Origin: Fibrobacter sp. UWB4
GTDB lineage: Bacteria; Fibrobacterota; Fibrobacteria; Fibrobacterales; Fibrobacteraceae
Direction: 5' to 3'
Assembly (NCBI RefSeq): GCF_002210345.1
Contig: NZ_MWQI01000001.1
Coordinates: 868,001-932,000 of the forward strand
DNA: 64,000 bases
In this document: piece by piece, positions 40,986 through 51,185 of the stretch
How the letters are laid out: each line of letters starts with the position of its first letter
Numbering within the stretch: the stretch's first letter is position 1
Program-made: the position numbers and the translations under genes
The notes under the pieces: generated by a model
Told to the model about the DNA's origin: nothing
The model's input: the letters and a program-made list of their open reading frames with translations, nothing else
The model's database searches: none

Positions 40986-42236
40986 TCAGGCTTTAATTAT
41001 AGTATCCTTGGCGAGGACGACGATGCCGGATTCGGTCACGTGGAAGAGCTGCTTGTCGCGTTCCAGGTCGTAACCAATCTGGAAACCGGCCGGAATATGC
41101 AAGCCCTTTTCAACGATGGCGCGACGCACCTTGGCACCCGGGCCAATCGTCACGTTCGGGAAGAGGATGGATTCTTCGACGAGAGCGTCCTTCTGGATGG
41201 TGACACCCGGCGAGAGAATGCTCTTCACAACCGTACCACCACCGATAATGCAGCCTGCAGAAACGATGGAATCGACGGCTGCGCCCTGATGGCTTTCGTT
41301 GTCGCCCGCAAAGAAACGTGCTGGCGGCTGGTTCCAGTTGTATGTGCGGATCGGCCAGTAGTTGTTGTAAAGATCGAACGGCGGATTTTCAGAGCAAAGG
41401 TCCATGTTGGCTTCGAAGAATGCGTCAAGCGTACCCACGTCGCGCCAGTAGCCCTTCGTAGAAGCCTTTTCGCCACGCACGATGTTCGTGTTGAAGTCGT
41501 AGACGTACACCGGGTATTCCTTGTACAAGCGCGGAATGATGTGTTTGCCAAAGTCCGTTGCACCGTCGTTTGCGCCCTTCAAGAGTTCGCGTACGAGGAA
41601 CTTGCTTGTGAAAAGGTAGTTGCCCATGCTGGCGAGGCACCAACCCGGACGGTTCGGCATCTGCTTCGGTTCCTTCGGCTTTTCTTCGAAACCGATCATG
41701 CGGTTGTCCGCGTCAATCTCGATAATGCCGAATTCGCGAGCTTCTTCGACCGGCACTGGAATAGCCGCAATCGTGAGGAGGGCCGCACGGCTCAAGTGGA
41801 AATCAATCATCTGGTTGATGTCCATCTTGTAAATGTGGTCGCCACCGAAAATTGCCACGAGGTCCGGGCGTTCGTCGGTAATCAAGTTGATGTTCTGGAA
41901 AATGGCGTCGGCAGTACCGCGGTACCATTCATCGCCAGTGCGCATCTGTGCAGGAACAAGGTCTACATACTGGTCTAGGCTTGCGTTCAGGCTCCAGGCG
42001 GCAGAAATGTGCTTGTTCAATGAATCGCTCTTGAACTGCGTCAAAACCTTGATCTTGAAAATGCCGGAGTTGATGAAGTTGTTAAGAACAAAGTCGATAA
42101 TGCGGTAGGTTCCGCCAAAGTGTACGGCGGGTTTTGCACGGTCGCGGGTGAGGGGCTGCAGACGGCTCCCTTGTCCACCAGCCATGATCATGCAAAGGAT
42201 ATTCTTTTGATGTTCTCTTGAGTATGACCAGCTCAT
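40986..42236 (-). CDS. glgC: glucose-1-phosphate adenylyltransferase
   Basis: 416 aa, makes ADP-glucose for glycogen. The N-terminal nucleotidyl-transferase motif is MIMAGGQGSRLQPLTRDRAKPAVHFGG, followed by IFGGDHIYKMD and the glucose-1-P site around EFGIIEIDADNRMIGFEEKP; the C-terminal left-handed beta-helix is seen in repeats such as VDSIVSAGCIIGGGTVVKSIL. Ribosome binding site AGAGGAA 6 bases before ATG. Fibrobacter stores glycogen, so a functional gene is expected. The gene is alone, with repeats downstream. Confidence 0.96.
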   Translation of the reverse strand: MSWSYSREHQKNILCMIMAGGQGSRLQPLTRDRAKPAVHFGGTYRIIDFVLNNFINSGIFKIKVLTQFKSDSLNKHISAAWSLNASLDQYVDLVPAQMRTGDEWYRGTADAIFQNINLITDERPDLVAIFGGDHIYKMDINQMIDFHLSRAALLTIAAIPVPVEEAREFGIIEIDADNRMIGFEEKPKEPKQMPNRPGWCLASMGNYLFTSKFLVRELLKGANDGATDFGKHIIPRLYKEYPVYVYDFNTNIVRGEKASTKGYWRDVGTLDAFFEANMDLCSENPPFDLYNNYWPIRTYNWNQPPARFFAGDNESHQGAAVDSIVSAGCIIGGGTVVKSILSPGVTIQKDALVEESILFPNVTIGPGAKVRRAIVEKGLHIPAGFQIGYDLERDKQLFHVTESGIVVLAKDTIIKA

Positions 42237-42437
42237 GAAATTCCTCTGTAAATTCTATTTCGTAATAACTGCCCATAAAATACCATTTTTTTTGCTAAAA
42301 ACATTAAAATTTTGAATTTTTGTTAAAAAAAACAAACCGAAATAGGCGGTTCGCGGTAAAAAACGTTTTGAAAGGGTGGTACCCGTTTAAAACTTCCTAC
42401 TGTCAACTTCCTACCGCCAACTAATCCCTAAAATTCA

Positions 42438-42491
42438 TTGACCAATACCCATATTTTTTGCTATCTTGTAGCGCGTTCGAAATATCTCGAA
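42438..42491 (+). promoter_or_regulatory. proposed pckG promoter with a palindrome near the transcription start
   Basis: TTGACC (42438-42443) and TATCTT (42462-42467), spaced by 18 bases, form a good sigma-70-type promoter. The palindrome TTCGA-AATATC-TCGAA (42476-42491) covers the expected start site, 32 bases before the ATG, where a repressor or a leader hairpin could act. Upstream (42391-42420) are CTTCCTAC simple repeats. Confidence 0.5.
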
Positions 42492-42522
42492 ATCTAACAC
42501 GTTAAACCAATAGGAGCTCATA

Positions 42523-44385
42523 ATGAGTCTTACTCTTAACGATATCAAGCACCCGAAAATCAGTACTTGGGTGAATGAAATGATTGCCATGTGCGAACCG
42601 GACAACGTCGTCGTCGTTGATGGTTCTCAGGAAGAATATGATGCCCTCATGCAGAAGTGCGTCAAGGCTGGCCTCGCAACGAAGCTTGCTAAGAAGGAAA
42701 ACTGCTACTTGTTCCGTTCTCTTCCGTCTGACGTGGCTCGCGTCGAATCCCGTACGTTCATCTCCTCCGTCAAGGAAGAAGATGCAGGTCCGACCAACCA
42801 CTGGATCGACCCGTCTGAACTCAAGCAGACGATGCGTAAGCTCTACAAGGGTTGTATGCACGGCCGTACCATGTACGTGATCCCGTTCTGCATGGGCCCG
42901 CTCGGCTCCCCGATTTCCAAGAACGGTATCGAAGTCACTGACTCCGAATACGTCGTTCTCAACATGGACATCATGACTCGCGCTGGCAAGAAGGTTCTCG
43001 ATATCTTCAACGCTGACGTGAACGCTGAATTCGTTCCGTGCCTCCACTCCGTTGGTAAGCCGCTCCGCGAATGCGAAAGCGACAACGGCATCTGGCCGTG
43101 CGCTGACGTTGAATATAAGTACATCACGCAGTTCCCGGAAGAACGCCTCATTTGGTCCTACGGTTCCGGTTACGGTGGAAACGCCCTCCTCGGCAAGAAG
43201 TGCTTTGCTCTCCGCATTGCTACCGTTCTCGCTCGCGACGAAGGCTGGCTCGCTGAACACATGCTCATCCTCAAGCTCACCAACCCGAAGGGCGAAGTCA
43301 AGTATGTGACTGGCGCATTCCCGTCTGCTTGCGGTAAGACGAACCTCGCCATGCTCATCCCGACTATCCCGGGCTGGAAGGTCGAAACCATCGGTGACGA
43401 CATTGCATGGATGAAGTTTGGCAAGGATGGCCGCCTCTATGCTATCAACCCGGAAGCTGGCTTCTTCGGCGTTGCCCCGGGTACTTCTGCAGAATCCAAC
43501 AAGAACGCTCTTGTTTCTGCTGAAAAGAACACGATCTACACGAACTGCGCTCTCACTGAAGACGGCGACGTGTGGTGGGAAGGCATCGGCTACCCGGCAC
43601 AGGGCAAGCTCGTTGACTGGAAGGGCAAGACCCGTGACGCTCTCCCGAAGGACAAGGCTCCTAAGGGCGAAGAAATGGCTCACCCGAACGCTCGCTTCAC
43701 CGCTCCGGCTAAGCAGTGCCCGTGCATTGCTAAGGAATGGGAAGATCCGGCAGGCGTGCCTATCTCTGCAATCCTCTTCGGTGGCCGTCGTCCGTCCACC
43801 ATTCCTCTGGTCCACCAGTCCCTCAGCTGGAACCACGGCGTGTTCCTCGGCTCCATCGTTGGTTCCGAAATCACGGCTGCCTCTACGATTGACGCCTCTC
43901 AGGTCGGTAAGATCCGTCGCGACCCGTTCGCAATCCTCCCGTTCTGCGGCTACAACATGGGTGACTACTTCAAGCACTGGATCGAAATCGGTCAGAAGTC
44001 CACTGAAGACAAGCTTCCGAAGATCTTCTACGTGAACTGGTTCCGCAAGGATGCCAACAACGAAAAGCTTCCGGGTGGCTTCATGTGGCCGGGTTACGGC
44101 GACAACAGCCGCGTGCTCGCTTGGATCTTCGACCGCTGCAACGGTGTTGACAACGCTGTCGAAACTCCGATCGGTTACATGCCGAAGGAAGGCGCCATCA
44201 ATACTGATGGTCTCGCTGACTACTATAAGGAAACCCTCCCGCAGATCACGAAGGTTGACGTGGAAGGCTGGAAGAAGGAACTCGCTGACGTTAAGGAAAA
44301 CCACTATCCGAAGTTCGGCAAGCACCTCCCGAAGGAACTCTCCGAAATCATCGACATGATCCAGGACCGTTTGAATAAGGCATAA
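42523..44385 (+). CDS. pckG: phosphoenolpyruvate carboxykinase (GTP)
   Basis: 620 aa, GTP type. Converts oxaloacetate to PEP, or in fermenting cells PEP plus CO2 to oxaloacetate on the route to succinate. Motifs: the kinase-1a loop [13 protein letters not shown] (~268-280), metal site DDIAWMKF (~298), [12 protein letters not shown] and the C-terminal nucleotide region [13 protein letters not shown]. Ribosome binding site TAGGAG 6 bases before ATG. Codon use is strongly biased (high expression), which also creates a long open frame on the opposite strand. Confidence 0.97.
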   Translation: MSLTLNDIKHPKISTWVNEMIAMCEPDNVVVVDGSQEEYDALMQKCVKAGLATKLAKKENCYLFRSLPSDVARVESRTFISSVKEEDAGPTNHWIDPSELKQTMRKLYKGCMHGRTMYVIPFCMGPLGSPISKNGIEVTDSEYVVLNMDIMTRAGKKVLDIFNADVNAEFVPCLHSVGKPLRECESDNGIWPCADVEYKYITQFPEERLIWSYGSGYGGNALLGKKCFALRIATVLARDEGWLAEHMLILKLTNPKGEVKYVTGAFPSACGKTNLAMLIPTIPGWKVETIGDDIAWMKFGKDGRLYAINPEAGFFGVAPGTSAESNKNALVSAEKNTIYTNCALTEDGDVWWEGIGYPAQGKLVDWKGKTRDALPKDKAPKGEEMAHPNARFTAPAKQCPCIAKEWEDPAGVPISAILFGGRRPSTIPLVHQSLSWNHGVFLGSIVGSEITAASTIDASQVGKIRRDPFAILPFCGYNMGDYFKHWIEIGQKSTEDKLPKIFYVNWFRKDANNEKLPGGFMWPGYGDNSRVLAWIFDRCNGVDNAVETPIGYMPKEGAINTDGLADYYKETLPQITKVDVEGWKKELADVKENHYPKFGKHLPKELSEIIDMIQDRLNKA

Positions 44386-44445
44386 TTGTTGCCGCGGCCT
44401 AAGGTCGCGACACTCTGCTGTGTCTAGTTCCTAGCGAACTTAAAT

Positions 44446-44477
44446 ACCCTTGCGATGAAAGTCGCAAGGGTGTTTTT
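44446..44477 (+). terminator. intrinsic terminator of pckG
   Basis: Perfect 9-base stem ACCCTTGCG/CGCAAGGGT, 8-base loop, then GTTTTTG. Confidence 0.88.
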
Positions 44478-44528
44478 GTATAAAGTCGTTGGTTTGGCTT
44501 TAGAGAAGCTTTGTTCTAAAACTCTTCC

Positions 44529-45395
44529 TTATTCAAATTTTGTCGTTATATCAAGCGTATCGCCGCGACCATATTGGTCCTTGTAGACAAGTTTCCACGA
44601 AATTGTGGTGTCTTTATAGGCTTGAATTGTTGTATTGATGAGTTCGTAATTGACTACTTTAGCTTTTTCCGGCAAAGACGAGTAATAGCATGTGCCTGGG
44701 TAGAAGTTGTACATTATTCGTGACGAATCTTGTTGACATGTCTTTTCACCTGTAGTCTTGTTTGTAAATAAATTTAATTGAATATACCAATCTTTGGGGC
44801 TTTTGTGTGCTTCCGGAACATAAGCGTCTTCGAGGTCCAGAGTTAGGCTATCCGGCAAACCAATAGCTTCCAGATAATAATTTGAACTGAACGAGAGTAG
44901 TATTGAACAAGGGTTTCCAGAAATTTTTGAAAAAAGCTTTGCTACGGAATCTCGTTTGAATGTTGGTATTTTTGCAGTGGGTATGTAATGGACTAAAGCT
45001 TCTTTGCCAAAGTTTAAATTCTGGTAAGTCGTATCGTAAATGGTGTCTTTGTAACCGGGGCATTCGATAGGATTATCATAGGCGTCTTTACAATACAATA
45101 CTCGATCATAAACTTGATCACAGTCGTAATTGGTCACTCGACGGCAACTAAAGCTAGAATCTTTAACGTTACAATCCGAAGCGTTCCATTCGCTTGTATC
45201 TCCGTTAAATTCCTGAATGCGGTATATCGTCACATTTTGGTGTAGTGTGCTATCTGCAATCGAAGCGTAATCTTCAAGGGGAATCTCTTTTGCGGGTTCC
45301 GCGCTATGGATCCTGTTTTCGTCATTTGTACATGCAAATAGACTAAATGATAGGCAAATTAATGATATAGACGTGAATTTACAGGATGTCTTCAT
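44529..45395 (-). CDS. lipoprotein, unknown function (288 aa)
   Basis: Signal peptide with lipobox LFAC (Cys about 22). The mature part is rich in Thr, Asp, Tyr and Cys (ASDCNVKDSSFSCRRV, DCDQVYDRVLYCKDA, ECPGYKDTIYDTTY), a composition shared with the lipoprotein at 31536-32519. Ribosome binding site TTGGAG. AT-rich, as are other accessory genes here. Divergent from the large sulfatase-like gene, with a 225-base shared AT-rich promoter region (45396-45620) in which nothing else is seen. Confidence 0.75.
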   Translation of the reverse strand: MKTSCKFTSISLICLSFSLFACTNDENRIHSAEPAKEIPLEDYASIADSTLHQNVTIYRIQEFNGDTSEWNASDCNVKDSSFSCRRVTNYDCDQVYDRVLYCKDAYDNPIECPGYKDTIYDTTYQNLNFGKEALVHYIPTAKIPTFKRDSVAKLFSKISGNPCSILLSFSSNYYLEAIGLPDSLTLDLEDAYVPEAHKSPKDWYIQLNLFTNKTTGEKTCQQDSSRIMYNFYPGTCYYSSLPEKAKVVNYELINTTIQAYKDTTISWKLVYKDQYGRGDTLDITTKFE

Positions 45396-45620
45396 TTTTT
45401 ACTCCAAGTGGAAACTCCTTCTGTAAATAAAAATAGATAAAGTTCGTACGAAAAACAATAATTTGTGTGAACGGATTATAAAGAAATTCAGTAAAAGATG
45501 TTTATAAGATAAACCTAATACTATAAAATAGCCCAAATAGGCTATTGAGTTTGTTGTAATGTTGTGGTAATTTTATTGTATCATTGTAATTCATAACAAG
45601 GTTTATCTATCGAGGGAAAA

Positions 45621-48575
45621 ATGGAAGAAAATGAAAATAAGTTAGCGTCAAGTGTATATACGCGTATAAAAAATCATTATGAAGCGTTGCGCAGTGATAT
45701 TGGGCATGATCAAAGACGCTCTTCTGAATACGGCTTTGCAAATTGTAAATGTTGCATGACGAATTATCCAGATATTCAATCTGTTTGGTCTCAGAAAAAT
45801 TACAAGTTTTTAGAAAACGCATATGATCCTAAAGATTGCAATGATGCCAACAGTCATTTGTGCGTTCACCCGAACCTCTGGGAAAACGGTGCCAGTAACC
45901 ATTTATCGGGTGTGTTTGAAGTTTTAAAGGATAAAATTTATCAGGTTCGTGGGTATGACATGTCCAACATTACTTTCGTAAGGAGTAACCCTAATGGGAA
46001 CGATGCTCCTCGTTGGTTTGTTATGGATACGCTGATGAGCAACGAATGTACAGACGCGGCGATGATACTGTTTGAACGGTACTTGCGGCAGGATTTGTTA
46101 AAATCAACGTATCCTGATTACATGCTGAAAGGTTCTGTTGTCGGCATGATTATCAGCCATTCCCATATTGACCATTATGGCGGTATGGAAACCGTTATGG
46201 ATTACTTTATCGATCCCAAGAATCCTGACAATAAAGGGAAAATCATCGAAAATAGCGATGATGAAGATGATGGGAAAAACACCGAAAATGCCAAAGAATC
46301 CAAGGATGACGTAAAAAAAGTCGCCAACTGTTTTATCCTTGCGCCCGCAGGTTTTTACGACCATGCCGTCAGCGAAAATGTTTACTTGGGCAATGCCATG
46401 GGGCGCAGGGCCTCTTATCAGTATGGAAGTTTCATCAAGCCGAAGAACGATAATGATCTCTGCGGCGAAATCAGTATCGGCATTGGGCAAGGGCAGTCTA
46501 CCGGGAAACCTTCCGCAGTGGGTCGGCCGACAATCGAAATTTCGGAAAATGTCAAATTGCAACTTGACGAAATTGTTGTTGAATGCCAGTTGACTCCGGG
46601 AACAGAAGCTCCTGCCGAAATGAACAATTATATTCTAGATTATAAGGCTTTGTGGCTTGCTGAAAACTGTTCTGGTACGTTGCACAACCTCTACACTCTT
46701 CGTGGTGCAGAAATTCGCGATGCAAAGGCTTGGGCGCATTTCTTGATGGAAGCCGCCGTTAAATATGGCAATGATGCCAAGGTTATTTTCCAGAGCCATA
46801 ACTGGCCTCACTGGCAAAATGATACAACTGGAAAAGTTGTAAACAAATCGGTTCCTACAGTTGATATCCGTAACTTTATTATCGAAACTGCGGCCATTTA
46901 CAAGTACATCCACGATCAGACGCTCCTTTATATGAACATGGGCTACAAGATGAATGAGGTCGCGGACATGCTCGTATTGCCGAGGGGTATGCAGAAAAAT
47001 TGGACCCTTAAGCCATTTTACGGGACGCCTGTACATAATGCGAAAGCCGTGTATCAGAAATATCTTGGTTGGTACGATGCCAATCCGATCCACCTTCAGG
47101 AACTTCCGCCAGAACAGTTGGCCAAGGAAACTCTTCGTTATGTGATGGCCGGGAGCCGTGAAAAGATGCTGTCCATGATTGGCGAAGATATCGCTAAAGG
47201 CAACTACTGGATTGCGGCCTACATGTCGAACCAGATGATTCTTTCTGGCGACTGCGACGACATCGCAGACAATGTCAGGAATCTTTGCGCTACAGCGTTG
47301 CGACAGCTCGGTTACCAGAGCGAATCGGGAACTTGGCGTAATGCATACTTGAGCGCTGCATACGAACTTGTTAACCCCAAGCTTCAGCCGGATCAGGATA
47401 AGTCCGACCAGTTGGCTCAAATGCCTCCAGAAACATTACTTGATTATATATCGATTTTCTTTGACGGTGAATTGGCGGCAGCAAAAGTCGATTGTGATAA
47501 AGTCCTTGCGGTCCTGAAGGACAATAATTATACGTATTTCACGTTTGTCGTTAAGAACGGTGCAATTCTCTATTACGAAATCACGGCTAATGAATATAAC
47601 AGCTCTAAAAGTAAAATTGATGTCACTTTTGATGAACTCAAGAGCGTTGCTGTCGGCGCGTATAAAGGTAAATGTGGTGTCCTTCGCGATATATCTAACG
47701 CCTTGATAAATGTCGCAAGTTACAAGCGCTTTAAATATTTCGATATAGTTGGTCGGCATGATAGCGAAGTGATGGTGCGTAACGGTAAAACTTTTGATTT
47801 GAAAAAAGAAGTATATGACTGCATCCAGCTGCTTGAAAAATATGTCGGAAAGCTCGAAAATGAAAAATCTGTTGTTGTTCTTTCTAACGTTGATAAGCTT
47901 TGCTGGCACAATTATTACCAGCTGTTGAAAAAGGACACTCGTGTTACTCTTGATGGCGATTTCTTCATCCCAGGTGACGAAACCATGGGCATTGGAAATG
48001 ATGGCAAATTTATGCAGTATGAATTGTACTATACCTTGTACACTCTTTATAGATACTTGTACCGTAGCTATTTAAAGAATGATTACGGCTATAAAGGGAA
48101 CAACTTTGACGAAGAATCTTTTGCAAAGTTGAAACAAAGTATTGTACTGCTTGAAACGTATGTTGCCGATTATTACCTTGGTGATTCTGAATCGAAAGTT
48201 TATTTTGAAAAGGGCGATTTTGAAGCATGGCGCTACCTGAACAATTATACCACTCCATTGTTGGAACAGTCCCCGTTCAGAATTGCAAATTTCTTCAAGG
48301 AACTTTACAAGCGCTATAAAGAGCTTTCGTGCGAAATTAAATCTACCGTGAAAAATTTCTTCTTGGAGTCCATCAAGGGCAATAAAGAATGGATCAAGGT
48401 CTATAATGCATCACACAGCAGGATCCAGTGCAACAATGTTGAATTGAACGGCGTAAGCCAAAATGATTCCATTGTTGTCGATGTAGCCCATATCAAAGAT
48501 GTTGCAATTGTAGAATCTTTCTACGAGACTGGTAAAGAGAAATTTGTCACTGGTAGACTTGTCTATCGAAAATAG
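45621..48575 (+). CDS. large alkylsulfatase-like metallo-beta-lactamase-fold protein
   Basis: 984 aa. The core follows linear-alkylsulfatases of the SdsA/BDS1 type: zinc motif HSHIDHYGG (H180, H182, D184, H185), APAGFYDHAVSENVYLGNAMGRRASYQYG, QLTPGTEAPAEMNNYI, LHNLYTLRGAEIRDAKAW, FQSHNWPHW. Unlike known members (~650 aa) it has an acidic low-complexity insert at about 199-225 and ~300 extra C-terminal residues of unknown fold. No signal peptide, so it is cytosolic, whereas many alkylsulfatases are exported. AT-rich with a GAGGG ribosome binding site; possibly acquired. Substrate could be an alkyl or sugar sulfate. Confidence 0.8.
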   Translation: MEENENKLASSVYTRIKNHYEALRSDIGHDQRRSSEYGFANCKCCMTNYPDIQSVWSQKNYKFLENAYDPKDCNDANSHLCVHPNLWENGASNHLSGVFEVLKDKIYQVRGYDMSNITFVRSNPNGNDAPRWFVMDTLMSNECTDAAMILFERYLRQDLLKSTYPDYMLKGSVVGMIISHSHIDHYGGMETVMDYFIDPKNPDNKGKIIENSDDEDDGKNTENAKESKDDVKKVANCFILAPAGFYDHAVSENVYLGNAMGRRASYQYGSFIKPKNDNDLCGEISIGIGQGQSTGKPSAVGRPTIEISENVKLQLDEIVVECQLTPGTEAPAEMNNYILDYKALWLAENCSGTLHNLYTLRGAEIRDAKAWAHFLMEAAVKYGNDAKVIFQSHNWPHWQNDTTGKVVNKSVPTVDIRNFIIETAAIYKYIHDQTLLYMNMGYKMNEVADMLVLPRGMQKNWTLKPFYGTPVHNAKAVYQKYLGWYDANPIHLQELPPEQLAKETLRYVMAGSREKMLSMIGEDIAKGNYWIAAYMSNQMILSGDCDDIADNVRNLCATALRQLGYQSESGTWRNAYLSAAYELVNPKLQPDQDKSDQLAQMPPETLLDYISIFFDGELAAAKVDCDKVLAVLKDNNYTYFTFVVKNGAILYYEITANEYNSSKSKIDVTFDELKSVAVGAYKGKCGVLRDISNALINVASYKRFKYFDIVGRHDSEVMVRNGKTFDLKKEVYDCIQLLEKYVGKLENEKSVVVLSNVDKLCWHNYYQLLKKDTRVTLDGDFFIPGDETMGIGNDGKFMQYELYYTLYTLYRYLYRSYLKNDYGYKGNNFDEESFAKLKQSIVLLETYVADYYLGDSESKVYFEKGDFEAWRYLNNYTTPLLEQSPFRIANFFKELYKRYKELSCEIKSTVKNFFLESIKGNKEWIKVYNASHSRIQCNNVELNGVSQNDSIVVDVAHIKDVAIVESFYETGKEKFVTGRLVYRK

Positions 48576-48603
48576 TTGAATTTACTCCTAGCAGTAAAAT
48601 CCT

Positions 48604-48633
48604 AGACCGTAGTTTTATAGACTACGGTCTTTA
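48604..48633 (+). terminator. intrinsic terminator between convergent genes
   Basis: AGACCGTAG/CTACGGTCT perfect stem with an 8- to 9-base AT-rich loop and a short T tract. It ends directly next to the EamA stop, so it may serve mainly the sulfatase-like gene. Confidence 0.8.
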
Positions 48634-49515
48634 ACGTTTATTCAAAATGACGACTGCCGAGAGAATGAGGAAAATGCCGAGTCCAGAGAGCAACGTCAAT
48701 GCTTCAGAGAAATAGGTGATGCCGACAATTGTCGCGACCATGGGTTCGACGGTAGCGAGAATGCCCGCCTTGCTCGCTTCTACATTGCGCAGCCCGAGTG
48801 TGTACAGAAGGAACGGAATTACGGCCGTGAGTAGTGCCGTGAGTAAGCTCAATAGAACGAGTCCGTTAAAGTCCGTGGCGTTAGAAAATTTGGATAACAT
48901 ATCGACAGGATGGTTGATGAACCAAGACCCGATGGCGGCAATCAAAAATGTATAGGTCGTGACGGTGTAGGGCGAATACTTGCGTAATGCGACTGTCCCC
49001 AGGATGCTGTAAAGTCCATAGCCAATGCTGGAGCCAAGACCGAACATCAGCCCTGTTGCGGTAATCCCACCGCCGGAAAATCCTGAAACTAGGACGCAGC
49101 CGGCAAAAGCCAAGGCGAGTGCGATGACCTTTCGGCTGTTAATCTTTTCGTGGAAGAGTACCGCCGACATCAGCATAATCCAGATGGGCGAGGTGTACAG
49201 GAGTATTGCCGCCGTAGAAAGAGGCATGATCGTGATGGCCGAAAAATAGCAGACCGTAAAGAGCAAAATGCTCCCGAGGCCAAGTCCCAGGAAAAGCGGA
49301 ATGTCCCGCAGAGAAATCTTGAAACCAGCGCGATTCTTGATGAACAAAATCAAGGAAAAGAATAAAGCGGCAAGCGTAATTCTTATGGACACAATCTGGA
49401 TGGCGCTAAAGCCGAATTCGGCAAGCTTCCGGACGAAAATGCCCATGCATCCCCAAAAGCTAGCAGCAATAATGATTAGAATCGGTCCGATTTTTTGATG
49501 TGTCAATTTATCCAT
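48631..49515 (-). CDS. EamA/DMT-family transporter
   Basis: 294 aa with about ten hydrophobic helices in two EamA repeats: ASFWGCMGIFVRKLAEFG starts the first, and GLGSSIGYGLYSILGTVALRKYSP the second; the end of each repeat shows the typical LxxxEP-like ATVEPMVATIVGITYFSEALT. Drug/metabolite transporters of this type export amino acids, nucleosides or metabolites; the substrate is not evident. It is alone and convergent with the sulfatase-like gene. Confidence 0.88.
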   Translation of the reverse strand: MDKLTHQKIGPILIIIAASFWGCMGIFVRKLAEFGFSAIQIVSIRITLAALFFSLILFIKNRAGFKISLRDIPLFLGLGLGSILLFTVCYFSAITIMPLSTAAILLYTSPIWIMLMSAVLFHEKINSRKVIALALAFAGCVLVSGFSGGGITATGLMFGLGSSIGYGLYSILGTVALRKYSPYTVTTYTFLIAAIGSWFINHPVDMLSKFSNATDFNGLVLLSLLTALLTAVIPFLLYTLGLRNVEASKAGILATVEPMVATIVGITYFSEALTLLSGLGIFLILSAVVILNKR

Positions 49516-49645
49516 AGGACATTAAATCTAGTATATATAAAGTTTTTGCTATTGTCATTTTATCAAAACGAATTCGATTTTAGCTGTTTAAAAAGCGATT
49601 TTCCAAATTTATTTTATAGTAAGTTAGGTTCAAATGGGAGGCTTT

Positions 49646-51142
49646 ATGACTTTTTCAATTAAGGGAATTTCTCTTTTTGTGGGTTCCATCGCATTTTTTG
49701 GCACCCTTGCCAGTGCTGCAACGATAAACGTTGACATAGGCAAAGAATACCAACGTATCAGCGGCTTTGGCGCCGCATCAGCATGGGCCGGTTCCATCAC
49801 CGACAAAAATGCGGCCTTCCTTTGGGATTCCACTAGCGGCGCAGGACTTACGCTGCACCGCATCCGTATCGCCCCGGACGGCACCACTTCCGAAACAAGT
49901 ATCGCCAAAAAAGCGAGTGAATATGGCGTCAAAGTCTGGGCTGCCCCATGGACATCCAGATACACCGTAAATTACGACGGCGACAAAAAGCATTTGGATT
50001 TCAATCACGCCCAGGACTGGGCAAACACCATCTTGAAGTTTACGCAAGATATGCGTAAAGCTGGAGTCAACCTGTACGCGATTTCGTCGCAAAACGAACC
50101 CGACGGCACCGGCGATAACCACTACGAACCCGATGAATTGGCCCGTTGGGTTGGTGACTATCTTGGCCCGACCCTTGATACCACGGGCATCAAAATCATT
50201 GGCACAGAAGCCATCAACTGGTACGGATTTCCTAATTACAAAAAAGCATTCTTCAACAATCCCGCCGCCTTAAAATACACGGACATTTTTGGAACGCACG
50301 AATACGGTGGAGACCCCGCCGCTTACCCTGAAATTCACGAAGCCGGCAAGGAATTCTGGGAAACCGAAGTCTACGATCTCGGAAGCAATAAGGAAGACGT
50401 TGGCATGGGAAGCGCACTCCGCGTTGCAAACATGATCCACGATGCTCTTACAATTTCGAATATGAACGCTTGGCATTTCTGGTGGATTTATTCTTGCAGT
50501 GAACCCAGCTGCGGCAACGGAGCCCTCTGGCCGCAAGGACAAGGCAACCCCGACAATGTGGAGCCTACCAAGCGACTCTGGGTCATGGGGAACTTCAGCC
50601 GCTTCGCGCGACCCGGCTCTTGGAGAATCGACGCTACCAAGAATCCCGAAAGAGATGTAAAGGTCACCGCCTACCGCGATTCCCTCAAGACGAAAATCGC
50701 AGTCGTCATTCTCAATTCCAAGAACGAAGAATTCAAGGCGGACTTTGACTTCGGAAGCACAAAAATTGGAAACTTCAAGCCTTACGTCACCGATGACAAC
50801 AACAACCTCAAGGAAGGGAACGAAGTCAAGGTAGACGATACAAAGTGCAGTTACAGCGCCCCAGCCCGCAGTGCAACGACCGTCGAATTCATTCTATGGC
50901 AAGAGCCAAAGGTCGAGCCTCCCAAAGATTCTACAGCATCAATTGCTTTCGGTAGACTTTCTGTTCCCCAAAGCCGTCAAAGCTCATATAAAGTATTTAG
51001 CCCGATTGGCTCGTTTATCGGCGAATTTCAGGCCGAACATATCGGCGAACTCCGCAACGCCATGACAAGCGCGGGCTTAGGTCGCGGCGTATACATGGTT
51101 AAATGCGGGAATGCAAAGACGCAACGGATGGTGTTGAGATAG
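49646..51142 (+). CDS. secreted GH30 (glucuronoxylanase-like) with C-terminal sorting tail
   Basis: 498 aa from ATG 49646 (an ATG 4 codons earlier overlaps the GGGAGG ribosome binding site). Signal peptide to about ASAA. The (beta/alpha)8 GH30 domain starts YQRISGFGAASAWAGSI; acid/base Glu in SSQNEPDG (~151) and nucleophile Glu in WETEVYDLG (~241); HFWWIYS is the typical post-nucleophile strand. After a beta-sandwich comes a ~55-residue tail (SYKVFSPIGSFIGEF ... GLGRGVYMVKCGNAKTQRMVLR) resembling the basic C-terminal modules of Fibrobacter fibrolytic enzymes and type IX CTDs. Acts outside the cell on xylan. Substrate subfamily is not fixed. Confidence 0.88.
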   Translation: MTFSIKGISLFVGSIAFFGTLASAATINVDIGKEYQRISGFGAASAWAGSITDKNAAFLWDSTSGAGLTLHRIRIAPDGTTSETSIAKKASEYGVKVWAAPWTSRYTVNYDGDKKHLDFNHAQDWANTILKFTQDMRKAGVNLYAISSQNEPDGTGDNHYEPDELARWVGDYLGPTLDTTGIKIIGTEAINWYGFPNYKKAFFNNPAALKYTDIFGTHEYGGDPAAYPEIHEAGKEFWETEVYDLGSNKEDVGMGSALRVANMIHDALTISNMNAWHFWWIYSCSEPSCGNGALWPQGQGNPDNVEPTKRLWVMGNFSRFARPGSWRIDATKNPERDVKVTAYRDSLKTKIAVVILNSKNEEFKADFDFGSTKIGNFKPYVTDDNNNLKEGNEVKVDDTKCSYSAPARSATTVEFILWQEPKVEPPKDSTASIAFGRLSVPQSRQSSYKVFSPIGSFIGEFQAEHIGELRNAMTSAGLGRGVYMVKCGNAKTQRMVLR

Positions 51143-51185
51143 CGCGATTACCATCGGCTCTCGATAAATTCCTTGAAAGGCTTTG

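Noticed and set aside
42502-44325. Long minus-strand open frame of 607 codons opposite pckG
   Set aside because: It is an antisense shadow caused by strong codon bias; no ribosome binding site and no recognisable protein motif, while the plus strand is certain pckG.
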